Assembly (NCBI GenBank): GCA_023395615.1
Contig: JAEWYP010000020.1
Span: 1-21,251, forward strand
DNA length: 21,251 nucleotides
Source of the DNA: Bacillota bacterium
GTDB lineage: Bacteria > Bacillota > Clostridia > Christensenellales > Aristaeellaceae
Direction: 5' to 3'
Made by a program: the position numbers and the translations under genes. The notes below the pieces were generated by a model that did no database searches, was not told the DNA's origin, and saw nothing but the letters and a program-made list of their open reading frames with translations. Every line of letters begins with the position of its first letter. The first letter of the stretch is position 1. Shown here in pieces: positions 1 through 6,604 of this stretch.

Positions 1-82
1 TGGTGCGGGCAGCGGGAGTTGAACCCGCACGCCGAAGCGAAGGATTTTAAGTCCTTTGTGTCTGCCATTCCACCATGCCCGC
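1..82 (-). tRNA. tRNA-Leu, anticodon UAA
   Basis: Complete tRNA read on the minus strand. The 7-bp acceptor stem pairs 76-82 with 5-11, base 4 is an A discriminator, and CCA is encoded at 3-1. The anticodon stem (40-44 with 52-56) closes a 7-base loop CTTAAAA, giving anticodon TAA for the Leu codon UUA. A T-arm with GGGTTCAAC and an extended variable arm (CGCTTCGGCG region) support class II tRNA-Leu. A promoter lies directly upstream. Confidence 0.96.
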
Positions 83-93
83 AACACCGGAAT

Positions 94-122
94 ATGATAC
101 CACGGAACCCCTGCACCGTCAA
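94..122 (-). promoter_or_regulatory. Promoter of tRNA-Leu
   Basis: On the minus strand, TTGACG (122-117) and TATCAT (99-94) are separated by 17 bases. The -10 box lies about 12 bases before the mature tRNA 5' end at 82. Only one base in each box differs from consensus. Confidence 0.75.
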
Positions 123-243
123 TTCCATCCCGAGTTCTTCCCACCCGATCAGCGATACTTTTTCGAGTAGGCAAAGCCTCGGAAATATGGTAAGCTGGCC
201 GTATCAACTGCTAATCTGCTCTACTTGATTGGGGGAATTGATC

Positions 244-600
244 ATGCAAATCGGCGAAGTGTGCCTGCTTACCGGCAACGTGCCCCGAACGGCGGCGTTT
301 TACTGCCGTCTGCTGGGCCTTGCGGATGCGGGCGGGGACGATGTGCACCGCACCCTGCTCGCGGAAGAAACGATGCTGACCGTGTACAACGACGGCAGCC
401 CGAAAAACAATCCAAATCAGAACATCTGCCTCGCCTTTACCGTACCCGACGTGGATGCGGAATACGCGCGGCTGCTGGCGGAAGGCGTTACGATTGTTGA
501 TCCGCCTGCTACCCGCCCTTGGGGCGCGCGCAACCTGTGTTTTCTGGACCCGGACGGCAACCGGGTGTACCTGCGCAGTTTTCCCGGCAGGGAACCGTAA
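244..600 (+). CDS. VOC (glyoxalase/bleomycin-resistance fold) family protein
   Basis: Small 118-residue protein of the vicinal oxygen chelate superfamily, which includes glyoxalases, dioxygenases and drug-binding proteins. It shows the two beta-alpha-beta-beta-beta halves: an N-terminal strand followed by VPRTAAFYCRLLGL, and a C-terminal half with VPDVDAEYARLLAEGV and FLDPDGNRVYL. The ATG at 244 is preferred over a TTG at 229 because GGGGG at 231-235 is a well-spaced ribosome binding site. The last strand reads RVYL where metal-dependent members usually carry a Glu, so metal catalysis is doubtful. A binding protein is as likely as an enzyme, and the substrate cannot be inferred. The gene ends 20 bases from the convergent azlD-like gene with no obvious terminator between them. 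Confidence 0.85.
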   Translation: MQIGEVCLLTGNVPRTAAFYCRLLGLADAGGDDVHRTLLAEETMLTVYNDGSPKNNPNQNICLAFTVPDVDAEYARLLAEGVTIVDPPATRPWGARNLCFLDPDGNRVYLRSFPGREP

Positions 601-619
601 ACCGGCCCGTCCCGTTCCG

Positions 620-952
620 CTACGCAGGGAATACGGTGCGAATCAGCACCATATAGCAAACCGTACCGATTAAAACGCTTAACAGCGTGTTCTTTTTCCA
701 TGCCTGCATCCCCGCCACAGCAAGCACGCTCAGGCTTTCCGCCGCGCCGTAGGGAGCCGCGCTCCATTGAGTGTTGCGCAGGCAGTACGCCACCAGTATC
801 ACCATAATCGCCGCAGGCAGCGTCGCCCCCAGCCGATTGACCCAGACCGGCGGCTTTTTACGCGCAAAAAGCAGATAGGGCAATCCCCGGGTCACCCACG
901 TCATCAGCGCGGCGACCCCGATAACCGAAGCAGTATAAAGCGTATCATTCAT
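620..952 (-). CDS. azlD: AzlD-family branched-chain amino acid transport subunit
   Basis: 110-residue hydrophobic protein with about four membrane segments, matching the small subunit of AzlCD-type exporters of branched-chain amino acids and analogues. The family pattern is visible in the N-terminal segment followed by MTWVTRGLPYLLF, then a second segment with LPAAIMVILVAYCL. Its ATG at 952 overlaps the end of the azlC-like gene by 8 bases, and GGAGG sits 6 bases upstream inside that gene, so the two are translationally coupled. The size is usual for AzlD. The exported substrate is inferred from family only. Confidence 0.87.
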   Translation of the reverse strand: MNDTLYTASVIGVAALMTWVTRGLPYLLFARKKPPVWVNRLGATLPAAIMVILVAYCLRNTQWSAAPYGAAESLSVLAVAGMQAWKKNTLLSVLIGTVCYMVLIRTVFPA

Positions 953-1664
953 GGCAGTCCTCCAGCAGCGCAGCGGGAATACGGTCCTTTAAAAGCAACA
1001 GTGTCACCATGCTTACCGACAGCGCCGGAAGGATCATCCCGTCCGGCCCGGCGACAAAATAAAACAGCACCGCGCTGCAAAGCCCTACCAGCGCCGGGAT
1101 GTGGGAATGGCTTTCCTTCCACTGGTTCACCACAACCGCCGTAAAAAACGCCGTTGCGGAAAACTCAATGCCCGCCATATTCCCATCCAGAATGCTACCC
1201 AACGCAGCGCCCGCCGCACAGCTGGCCACCCACAGCAGGTGGCACAGCAGCAGCACAAAAAATTGCACCTTATGCCGATCGCAGCCTTCCGGCACGGTTT
1301 TTAAAGAACACAGCACGGAATAAGCTTCGTCGGTCAACGTAAGCGCCATATACGGGTACTTCCACCACCCGCCTTTTTCGCGACCCACAGCGCGGAAATC
1401 GTCCAGAAAGCTAAGGCCGTAAAACAGGTGACGCGCGTTCACAAAAAGCGTCGTAACCGCCACCACGGCCAGCGGCGCCCCCGCAGTGAGCAGCGTAACC
1501 ATTACGATCTGCATGGAACCGGCGTACACAAAGACCGATGATAGCACTACCCATAACAGGCCGTACCCCGCGCGCGTCATCATCAGGGAAAACGCAATGC
1601 CCACAAACACATACGCAAAAACAATCGGTATGATGGCTTTCGCTGCGCAAACAAACGACTTCAT
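945..1664 (-). CDS. azlC: AzlC-family branched-chain amino acid exporter, large subunit
   Basis: 239-residue membrane protein of the AzlC family (YgaZ in enterobacteria), the large subunit of a branched-chain amino acid exporter paired with AzlD. Family landmarks are VFVYAGSMQ in an early segment, VNARHLFYGLSF in the middle, and a TLTDEAYS motif after it. The reading frame is open further upstream, to 1781. The start MKSFVCAAKAI at 1664 is preferred because the family begins just before the first membrane segment and an AAAGGG-type site precedes it. The upstream extension would also cross the likely promoter -10 at 1720-1725. It overlaps azlD by 8 bases to form a two-gene operon. Confidence 0.88.
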   Translation of the reverse strand: MKSFVCAAKAIIPIVFAYVFVGIAFSLMMTRAGYGLLWVVLSSVFVYAGSMQIVMVTLLTAGAPLAVVAVTTLFVNARHLFYGLSFLDDFRAVGREKGGWWKYPYMALTLTDEAYSVLCSLKTVPEGCDRHKVQFFVLLLCHLLWVASCAAGAALGSILDGNMAGIEFSATAFFTAVVVNQWKESHSHIPALVGLCSAVLFYFVAGPDGMILPALSVSMVTLLLLKDRIPAALLEDCHE

Positions 1665-1719
1665 CCCGTTCCGCCCTTTCCGGCGGGGCACGGTAACCGC
1701 CGCCTTCGGATTTCCCCGC

Positions 1720-1748
1720 ATTATACCGCAGCCAGCCTTTGTATACAA
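1720..1748 (-). promoter_or_regulatory. Promoter of the azlCD operon
   Basis: On the minus strand, TTGTAT (1748-1743) and a perfect TATAAT (1725-1720) are separated by 17 bases, about 55 bases upstream of the chosen azlC start. The 249 bases between azlC and the rubredoxin gene hold this promoter and the hairpin at 1870-1907 but no other gene that I can support. Confidence 0.65.
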
Positions 1749-1869
1749 GTAAAAGCCCGCGGGCCGGTCAATCCGATCCACAGGCTTTTTATTCTATCCG
1801 TTCCATTAATCCGGCGGCATTCAGGGGCGCAGGCCGCGCCGGCAGGCCAATCCGCCTCCAAGGGCAAAT

Positions 1870-1907
1870 AATCGCGGCGCGGTGTTTTTCACCTCCGCGC
1901 CGCGATT
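1870..1907 (-). terminator. Hairpin after the rubredoxin gene
   Basis: 13-base perfect arms (1870-1882 and 1895-1907, AATCGCGGCGCGG and its complement) enclose a 12-base loop, starting a few bases after the rubredoxin stop. The T-run (1908-1915) lies on the plus-strand side. As a minus-strand terminator the tail is only ATTATTTG, so termination of rubredoxin is probable but the polarity is ambiguous. It may act in both directions. Confidence 0.55.
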
Positions 1908-1913
1908 GTTTTT

Positions 1914-2072
1914 TTACTGTTCCTCAAACTCGCTCTTGGCGGCTCCGCACAGGGGGCAAACCCAATCTTCCGGCAGGTCGGCCCATTTGGTGCCGGGGGC
2001 GATACCGTCGTCCGGGATGCCTTCCGCCTCGTCGTAAATGTACCCACAAACACTGCAAACGTATTTTTTCAT
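1914..2072 (-). CDS. Rubredoxin
   Basis: A 52-residue protein matching rubredoxin, a one-iron electron carrier of the anaerobe cytoplasm. Both iron-binding knuckles are present: CSVCGYIYDE (Cys6, Cys9) and CPLCGAAKSEFE (Cys39, Cys42), with the usual spacing between pairs. The conserved acidic and aromatic core GIPDDGIAPGTKWADLPEDW lies between them. The start has AAAGGAGG about 10 bases upstream (2081-2090). It is monocistronic, with its own promoter and a hairpin at the stop codon. In anaerobic clostridia such proteins commonly pass electrons to superoxide or oxygen reductases. The partner is not in this window. Confidence 0.96.
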   Translation of the reverse strand: MKKYVCSVCGYIYDEAEGIPDDGIAPGTKWADLPEDWVCPLCGAAKSEFEEQ

Positions 2073-2183
2073 CCGAATCAGCCTCCTTTATACATTGGAT
2101 AAACCGATGAACCGGGGATGAAACCGCTGAATGCGGCGATTTCGGTCAATCGCGAATGTGTTTCCTGTCAGCGGTCATTCTTT

Positions 2184-2211
2184 ATTATAGCAATTCCTGC
2201 CATATTGTCAA
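2184..2211 (-). promoter_or_regulatory. Promoter of the rubredoxin gene
   Basis: On the minus strand, a perfect TTGACA (2211-2206) and a perfect TATAAT (2189-2184) are 16 bases apart. Transcription would start near 2177 and leave a leader of about 105 bases. That leader holds three similar units (GATAAACCG, GATGAACCG and GATGAAACCG between 2097 and 2125 on the plus strand) and a 6-bp hairpin at 2135-2152. Confidence 0.82.
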
Positions 2212-2315
2212 TTCGAGCGCGTTCACGCACTACCAAAACGCATTGTTAAAGGTTTGTAAAGGGCGATAATCTACCATATATGATAAATATTCCTTTTATT
2301 TTCACCCTTCGCATG

Positions 2316-2347
2316 CTATAATAAGAAATCAAAAAAAGAAACAGGAG
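2316..2347 (+). promoter_or_regulatory. Promoter -10 and RBS of the coiled-coil gene
   Basis: A TATAAT at 2317-2322 is preceded by TGC, giving an extended -10 element. The -35 region (about 2294-2300) is poor. A strong AGGAGG at 2342-2347 precedes the ATG at 2357. Confidence 0.6.
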
Positions 2348-2356
2348 GTTTCTGAC

Positions 2357-3061
2357 ATGTCCGAGAAAAAGCCTTCCGCCGCGGCGAATAAGGGTTCCAT
2401 CCTTGTCATTCTGCTATGTGTTGCGTTAGTTGCTGCAATTGTTCTGGCCGTGTTCGGCTTTGTGGGCAAGAACACCGAGGCTTCCCAGAACGCGGACCTG
2501 AAAGCACAGCTTGCCGATTCCCAAACCCAGCTGACCGGCGCGACCGACCAGCTGACTGCCTCGGGCAAGGACCTGACCGACGCGCAGGCCAAACTGGCTT
2601 CCCTGCAGGCGGATCTGGACAAAGCGACCGCCGACTTTACCGACTATAAAACGACCGCCGAAGCCGCGCTGAATGACGCCACCACCAAGGGCGCAGGCGA
2701 CCTGTCCGCCCTGAAAGCCGAATATGACGCATATAAAAAGACTGCCGAAGCCGCGCTGAAAACCGCCAAGGATGAAACAGCCGCCGCCGTGGCAAAAAAC
2801 GACGAGCTGACCAAGACCGTGACCACGCTGAACGCACAAATCGCGCAGCTGACCACCCAGGTCAAGGAACTGCAGGTGCTGGCCGACGTAACGCCGACCC
2901 CCACGCCGACCGCAACGCCGACGCCGACCCCCACGCCGACACCGAAACCGACCGCAACCCCTACGCCTAAACCCACCGCGACCCCCACACCCAAGCCCAC
3001 CGCAACCCCGACGCCTAAGCCCACGGCGACCCCCGCGCCGACCGCGACGCCTGCCGCATAA
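2357..3061 (+). CDS. Membrane-anchored coiled-coil protein with Thr-Pro-rich tail
   Basis: 234-residue protein of unknown function with three visible parts. A single hydrophobic segment (about residues 14-36) follows a short charged N-terminus. A long Ala/Asp/Lys/Gln-rich helix (about 45-175) has coiled-coil character, with heptad-like runs such as LKAQLADSQTQL and LNAQIAQLTTQVKEL. A tail (179-234) of Thr-Pro dipeptides contains KPTATPTP every 8 residues. The layout suggests a type II membrane protein whose helix lies outside the membrane and whose rigid tail spans or contacts the cell wall. No enzymatic motif is present. It stands alone with its own promoter and a downstream hairpin. Similar Thr-Pro linkers occur in the carboxypeptidase at 12834-14117. 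Confidence 0.85.
   Translation: MSEKKPSAAANKGSILVILLCVALVAAIVLAVFGFVGKNTEASQNADLKAQLADSQTQLTGATDQLTASGKDLTDAQAKLASLQADLDKATADFTDYKTTAEAALNDATTKGAGDLSALKAEYDAYKKTAEAALKTAKDETAAAVAKNDELTKTVTTLNAQIAQLTTQVKELQVLADVTPTPTPTATPTPTPTPTPKPTATPTPKPTATPTPKPTATPTPKPTATPAPTATPAA
2945..3040 (+). repeat. 24-bp in-frame tandem repeat coding for KPTATPTP
   Basis: Four consecutive copies of an 8-residue unit begin at Lys197, Lys205, Lys213 and Lys221. The last ends in AP instead of TP. The DNA copies differ mostly at third codon positions (ccc, cct, ccg; acc, acg), so the peptide is better conserved than the DNA. Confidence 0.85.
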
Positions 3062-3154
3062 GGGATTTTCTCCTGTTCATCCCCAAGGAAGCGACATGAT
3101 CGCCGCTCCATCACCGTAAGTTGTAACGTTGCAATCGGTTTTATGGATGGTTTT

Positions 3155-3187
3155 ACGCCGGAAGGAAACGCCGTTTCCTTCCGGCGT
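3155..3187 (+). terminator. Hairpin terminator candidate after the coiled-coil gene
   Basis: Perfect 15-base arms (3155-3169 and 3173-3187) enclose a 3-base loop, about 95 bases after the stop. The tail TTTGATTG is not strongly U-rich, so termination efficiency is uncertain. The rest of the 324-base gap (3062-3385) holds the regulator's operator and promoter. Confidence 0.6.
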
Positions 3188-3300
3188 TTGATTGCGGCGG
3201 AGTACCGGAAAGCCCTCCTGTTATGCCGCATTCAGGGTTCAATCCCACCCGCCGTGCACCAGACCTGTCCACGGTATTACCGAAAGCTTTGTTACTTTTT

Positions 3301-3316
3301 CGTTAATTTAACGGTA
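3301..3316 (+). promoter_or_regulatory. Putative operator at the LacI-family regulator promoter
   Basis: CGTTAATTTAACGGTA contains a 13-base palindrome (CGTTAA-T-TTAACG) and matches 15 of 16 bases of the site at 4779-4794 in the TRAP promoter. It ends 3 bases before the -35 region of the regulator's promoter, which suggests autoregulation. The assignment to this regulator is inferred. Confidence 0.6.
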
Positions 3317-3318
3317 TC

Positions 3319-3347
3319 TATACATTTTTATCGTTACGTGTTATAAT
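3319..3347 (+). promoter_or_regulatory. Promoter of the LacI-family regulator gene
   Basis: TATACA (3319-3324) and a perfect TATAAT (3342-3347) are separated by 17 bases. The -10 is about 39 bases before the chosen start. A GGAGG at 3370-3374 provides the ribosome binding site. Confidence 0.68.
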
Positions 3348-3385
3348 ACCCGAAAGAACTGCTGCAGTTGGAGGTCGGGAACGAT

Positions 3386-4429
3386 ATGCCGGATAACAGG
3401 CGCGTAACGCTGAAGCTGATCGCGCAGCGCGCAGGCACATCCATCGGCACCGTGGATCGGGCGCTGAAGGACCGCGAAGGGGTACGCAGATCCACAAAGG
3501 AACGGGTCCTGGAGGTTGCAAGGGAACTCGGCTATATCCCCAGTCCGTTTTCCAATGCGCTCCGGCGCATGGGTTCCATCCGTCTCGCCATGATCTACCC
3601 GGAGTTTCCTGCCCCGTTTTACGCGCCCATGACCGCCGGGATTACCGACGCGGTCAACGACCTGCGCGATTTCGGTGTGGAAGCCGTGAGCATCCGCTTT
3701 TCCCTGCAGCGTCAGGATTTAGAAGAATCCGTGCTGGAGACTTTGGATTTAAGCGAGTATCAGGGCATCGCCATCAATTCAGCCGGCCCTCGCATTGCCC
3801 GGCAGATCAACCGGATTACCGAATCCGGTATCCCCGTGATCACCTTCAACACCGATGCTGCCAACAGCACACGCCGCTTTTTTGTGGGCAATGATTCGTT
3901 TCAGTCCGGGCGAATGGGCGCGGCGCTGTTGGGCCGTTTTCTGGGTGGTCAGGGCGCGGTAACGGTACTGGGCAACTTCGCGCAGGCCATGCCGTTTTCC
4001 GAACGTTTCGGCGGTTTCTGCGAAACCATCCACGATGAGTTTCCGAAGCTTTTACTGTACCCCTGCGCGGAATGCTGCGCCGAGCAGAAGTTGGCCTCCC
4101 AGAGCCTGCTAACGCTGCTCAACAGCGTTCCTCAGGTGCGCGGCGTGTTTTGCACCGGCTACACCAGCACCATCGGCGCCATTACCGCTTTAAAGCAGCT
4201 GAACCGCAAAGATATTGTGGTAATCGGCTACGACACCAGCGACGAGCTGCTAAGCGCCCTGCGGGACGGCTGGTGCGACGCGCTGCTGTATCAGGATCCA
4301 TATCGGCAGGGTTATTCCGCCGTGCAGACGCTGGCGCAGTACGTTCTGGACGGGAAAGTGCCCGATCTTCGCAAAACGAGCATCCTTACCAATATTGTGC
4401 TTCCACAGAACGCAGACAGTTATAAATAG
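3386..4429 (+). CDS. LacI-family transcriptional regulator of the hexuronate/TRAP operon
   Basis: 347-residue DNA-binding regulator. Residues 7-60 form a LacI-type helix-turn-helix and hinge helix (VTLKLIAQRAG, then IGTVDRALKDREGV and a YIPSPFSNALRR hinge). The recognition helix reads GTVDRAL where the classical family has TVSRVL. Residues from about 65 form a periplasmic-binding-protein-like effector domain (IRLAMIYPEF; GIPVITFNTDA; VGNDSFQSGRMGA; VIGYDTSDELL), most like sugar-binding type 4. The ATG at 3386 is chosen over a TTG at 3368 because GGAGG at 3370-3374 then sits 11 bases upstream. It lies just upstream of the TRAP operon, and its own promoter carries a near-copy of a sequence in the TRAP promoter. 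The effector is probably a hexuronate or a catabolite of one, by context only. Confidence 0.9.
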   Translation: MPDNRRVTLKLIAQRAGTSIGTVDRALKDREGVRRSTKERVLEVARELGYIPSPFSNALRRMGSIRLAMIYPEFPAPFYAPMTAGITDAVNDLRDFGVEAVSIRFSLQRQDLEESVLETLDLSEYQGIAINSAGPRIARQINRITESGIPVITFNTDAANSTRRFFVGNDSFQSGRMGAALLGRFLGGQGAVTVLGNFAQAMPFSERFGGFCETIHDEFPKLLLYPCAECCAEQKLASQSLLTLLNSVPQVRGVFCTGYTSTIGAITALKQLNRKDIVVIGYDTSDELLSALRDGWCDALLYQDPYRQGYSAVQTLAQYVLDGKVPDLRKTSILTNIVLPQNADSYK

Positions 4430-4591
4430 CCCTCTCTGTTCGCAGCTCCAAGGATACCTGCGTGACCGGGAGTATGCCGCACAGCCCCTCCGCCCACCGG
4501 ATCGTCTTTTCCGTGAACCGCATTCTGCAGCATCGCCCGATCCGGAACCGTTTTTCATTCTTCAACCTTTTTACCGATATGATCCGACCCC

Positions 4592-4632
4592 AAACGACCG
4601 TTAAATATAACGGTCGTTTTCGTTTCTTTTCC
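4592..4632 (+). terminator. Terminator of the regulator gene
   Basis: Perfect 12-base arms (AAACGACCGTTA at 4592-4603 and its complement at 4608-4619) enclose loop AATA, followed by TCGTTTCTTTTCC. It lies about 160 bases after the regulator stop. The core ACCGTTA-AATA-TAACGGT resembles the putative operators but with one extra central base. The 420-base gap 4430-4849 otherwise holds only the TRAP promoter and operator; I support no gene there. Confidence 0.72.
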
Positions 4633-4769
4633 CTGTCAAAACCCGGAAAGCAAAGCGATTATTTGTTTTTTTCGTCCTGTTTTACGCCATAATACTCCCC
4701 ATTTTGATCCCGAAACATCCTCATTCCGGAAAAGATCGTTATTTTTTCTCTTAACTGCGTGAATCCCTG

Positions 4770-4798
4770 TTGACAAGTCGTAAATTTAACGGTACAAT
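4770..4798 (+). promoter_or_regulatory. Promoter of the TRAP/hexuronate operon
   Basis: A perfect TTGACA (4770-4775) and TACAAT (4793-4798) are separated by 17 bases. Transcription would start near 4805, about 45 bases before the dctP start. The spacer contains the putative operator at 4779-4794, so repressor binding there would block RNA polymerase directly. Confidence 0.85.
4779..4794 (+). promoter_or_regulatory. Putative operator inside the TRAP promoter
   Basis: CGTAAATTTAACGGTA matches 15 of 16 bases of the site upstream of the regulator gene (3301-3316). It fills the spacer and overlaps the first two bases of the -10 box. A near-palindromic repeated site in this position is what a LacI-type repressor target would look like. 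Binding has not been shown. Confidence 0.65.
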
Positions 4799-4849
4799 CA
4801 TATCAATCGCACGGCCCGTTATCCACAAACATCATAGGAGGTTCCGTTT

Positions 4850-5857
4850 ATGAAGAAAATCCTGGGGCTCATTCTGGCGCTCTCGCTGGCGCTCACCATG
4901 GCAACCGGCGCGCTCGCCGTGGACAAAACGCAGTCGTCTCTGGACCTGGAGGGCAGCGAACTGACCCTGATCTACGCTGATAACCATGCCGACGGCTACC
5001 CCACGGTGGAAGCTTCCAAGGCGATGGCGCAGGAAATCTACGACAAAACCAACGGCCGCATCGGTATGATCGTGTACGGCAACGCCGTGCTCGGCAACGA
5101 GAACGATGCGATCGAGCAGCTCACCTACGGTTCCGTACAGCTGGTGCGCGCATCCTGCGCTTCCTTCGCCAGCTACGGCAACAAGCTGAACGTGCTGTGC
5201 CTGCCCTACCTGTTTGAAAACTACGATCACTACTGGAAAGTGCTGGACGGCGCAATCGGCGACGATATGCTGATGGCCTGCAAAGACGCCAACATCATCG
5301 GCCTGTGCTGGTACGACGGCGGCGCGCGCTGCTTCTTCACCAAAGACAAGATCACCGATCTGGCCGGCTTCAAAGGCAAGACCATCCGCATGCTGGGCTC
5401 TCTGGTGGATATGCTGTCCGCGATGGGCGGCAACCCCTCCACCATGGCGATGAGTGAAATCTACGCCGCCATCCAGACCGGCGTTATCGACGGCGCGGAA
5501 AACAACTGGCCCACCTATTACGAGCAGACCTTCTACGAAGTCGCTCCCTACTTTATGCTGGACGAACACGCCCGCCTGCCGGAATGGGTCGCCATCAACG
5601 GCGATACCTGGAACTCCCTGAGCGCGGACGATCAGGCCATCATCAAGACCGCGGCCACCAACGCCAGCGAAACCGAAAAGAAACTGTGGAACGAGTACGA
5701 GACCAAGGCCCGTGAAGCCAGCATCGCCGCAGGCGCGCAGGAAGTTACCCTGTCCCCCGAAGCGATGGCGGAAATCAAGGCCGTCGCCGTGTCCGTATAC
5801 GACAAGTATTCCGAATACGCGGACATCATCAAGTCCATTCAGGATTTAGCCAAGTAA
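4850..5857 (+). CDS. dctP: TRAP transporter substrate-binding protein, DctP family (probable hexuronate)
   Basis: 335-residue extracytoplasmic solute-binding protein that captures an organic acid and delivers it to the DctQM permease. Residues 1-23 form a signal peptide with an ALA-V cleavage site. There is no lipobox Cys, unlike many Gram-positive binding proteins. The mature part shows the DctP fold: GNENDAIEQLTYGSVQLV, then KGKTIRMLGS with the conserved substrate-carboxylate Arg (Arg180), and GVIDGAENNWPTYY. AGGAGG at 4836-4841 fixes the start. It is the first gene of the operon, and a hairpin terminator separates it from dctQ. The substrate is inferred from the downstream glucuronate isomerase and fructuronate reductase-like genes; the sequence itself says only an organic acid. 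Confidence 0.92.
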   Translation: MKKILGLILALSLALTMATGALAVDKTQSSLDLEGSELTLIYADNHADGYPTVEASKAMAQEIYDKTNGRIGMIVYGNAVLGNENDAIEQLTYGSVQLVRASCASFASYGNKLNVLCLPYLFENYDHYWKVLDGAIGDDMLMACKDANIIGLCWYDGGARCFFTKDKITDLAGFKGKTIRMLGSLVDMLSAMGGNPSTMAMSEIYAAIQTGVIDGAENNWPTYYEQTFYEVAPYFMLDEHARLPEWVAINGDTWNSLSADDQAIIKTAATNASETEKKLWNEYETKAREASIAAGAQEVTLSPEAMAEIKAVAVSVYDKYSEYADIIKSIQDLAK

Positions 5858-5898
5858 CCATCCTCCCGTAACACTGGATTACCGGATGGTTCACGTCA

Positions 5899-5938
5899 CC
5901 GGGGAAGGGGCGCGTTCCCCTTCCCCGGCTTCTTTTTT
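5899..5938 (+). terminator. Intercistronic terminator/attenuator between dctP and dctQ
   Basis: Perfect 12-base arms (CCGGGGAAGGGG at 5899-5910 and its complement at 5917-5928) with loop CGCGTT are followed by CTTCTTTTTT. This is a textbook intrinsic terminator inside an operon. Partial read-through would give much more binding protein than permease, and the hairpin may also protect the dctP mRNA 3' end. Confidence 0.85.
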
Positions 5939-5992
5939 GCCGCCGCTTCTTCCTTCCCCGCGTTTTCCAAAGCATAGCACAGGAGGCCCCTT

Positions 5993-6604
5993 ATGCCGCA
6001 AAACACCCTTCCCCGGCGGGGCGACGCTTTCCTACGCCCGTTCTCCAAGGTGATCAATGCAATTTACAAGGCCCTCGTCCTTGTTTTTCTGGTACTCAGC
6101 GTTGCGCTGGTACTGATCGTTTCTTCCGACGTGATCCTGCGCTGGTTCGGTCACGGCATCGTCTGGGCGGACGAGATGAGCCGGATGCTGATGATCTGGA
6201 TGGCGTTCATCGCCATGGCGATCGGCGTGGAAATCGGTTCGCACGTAGAAATAACCCTGTTTTTTAACCTGTTTCCGAAGAAATTTCAAAAGATATGGTC
6301 GGTCGTCAACTCCCTGATTACGATGGCTATCGGCTGTTTCATTATTTACTACGGTGTGCTCATCATCGGAATCGGCATGAAAGGGAAGCTGGAAATCGTG
6401 CGCGCGCTGCCTAAAAGCATGCTGTATCTCACCATTCCCGTTGGCGGTTTCTTTATCGTCTATTTCGCGCTGATGCACATGCTGGGCCGCGAGGACCTGC
6501 TGCCGTCCGCGCTGGATACGATTTATCCCAAACGCCACAGCGTTTACGTGCCGCCGGATCTGCCGGGGCTTCGCAAACCCAATAAGGAGGATACCGGCGT
6601 ATGA
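5993..6604 (+). CDS. dctQ: TRAP transporter small permease, DctQ family
   Basis: 203-residue membrane protein with four hydrophobic segments (roughly residues 25-47, 60-83, 103-126 and 142-163), the usual DctQ topology. The family motif WADEMSRMLMIWMAFIAMA follows the first segment. DctQ pairs with DctM in the sodium-driven uptake complex. AGGAGG at 5981-5986 gives the start. Its stop overlaps the dctM start in ATGA, so the two are translationally coupled. The cytosolic tail after residue 165 is longer than in minimal family members and rich in Pro and Lys. Confidence 0.9.
   Translation: MPQNTLPRRGDAFLRPFSKVINAIYKALVLVFLVLSVALVLIVSSDVILRWFGHGIVWADEMSRMLMIWMAFIAMAIGVEIGSHVEITLFFNLFPKKFQKIWSVVNSLITMAIGCFIIYYGVLIIGIGMKGKLEIVRALPKSMLYLTIPVGGFFIVYFALMHMLGREDLLPSALDTIYPKRHSVYVPPDLPGLRKPNKEDTGV

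Noticed and set aside
2644..3231. Minus-strand frame with Val-Gly repeats opposite the coiled-coil gene
   Set aside because: The repeats are the complement of the Thr-Pro codons; the plus frame has a promoter, RBS and membrane anchor.
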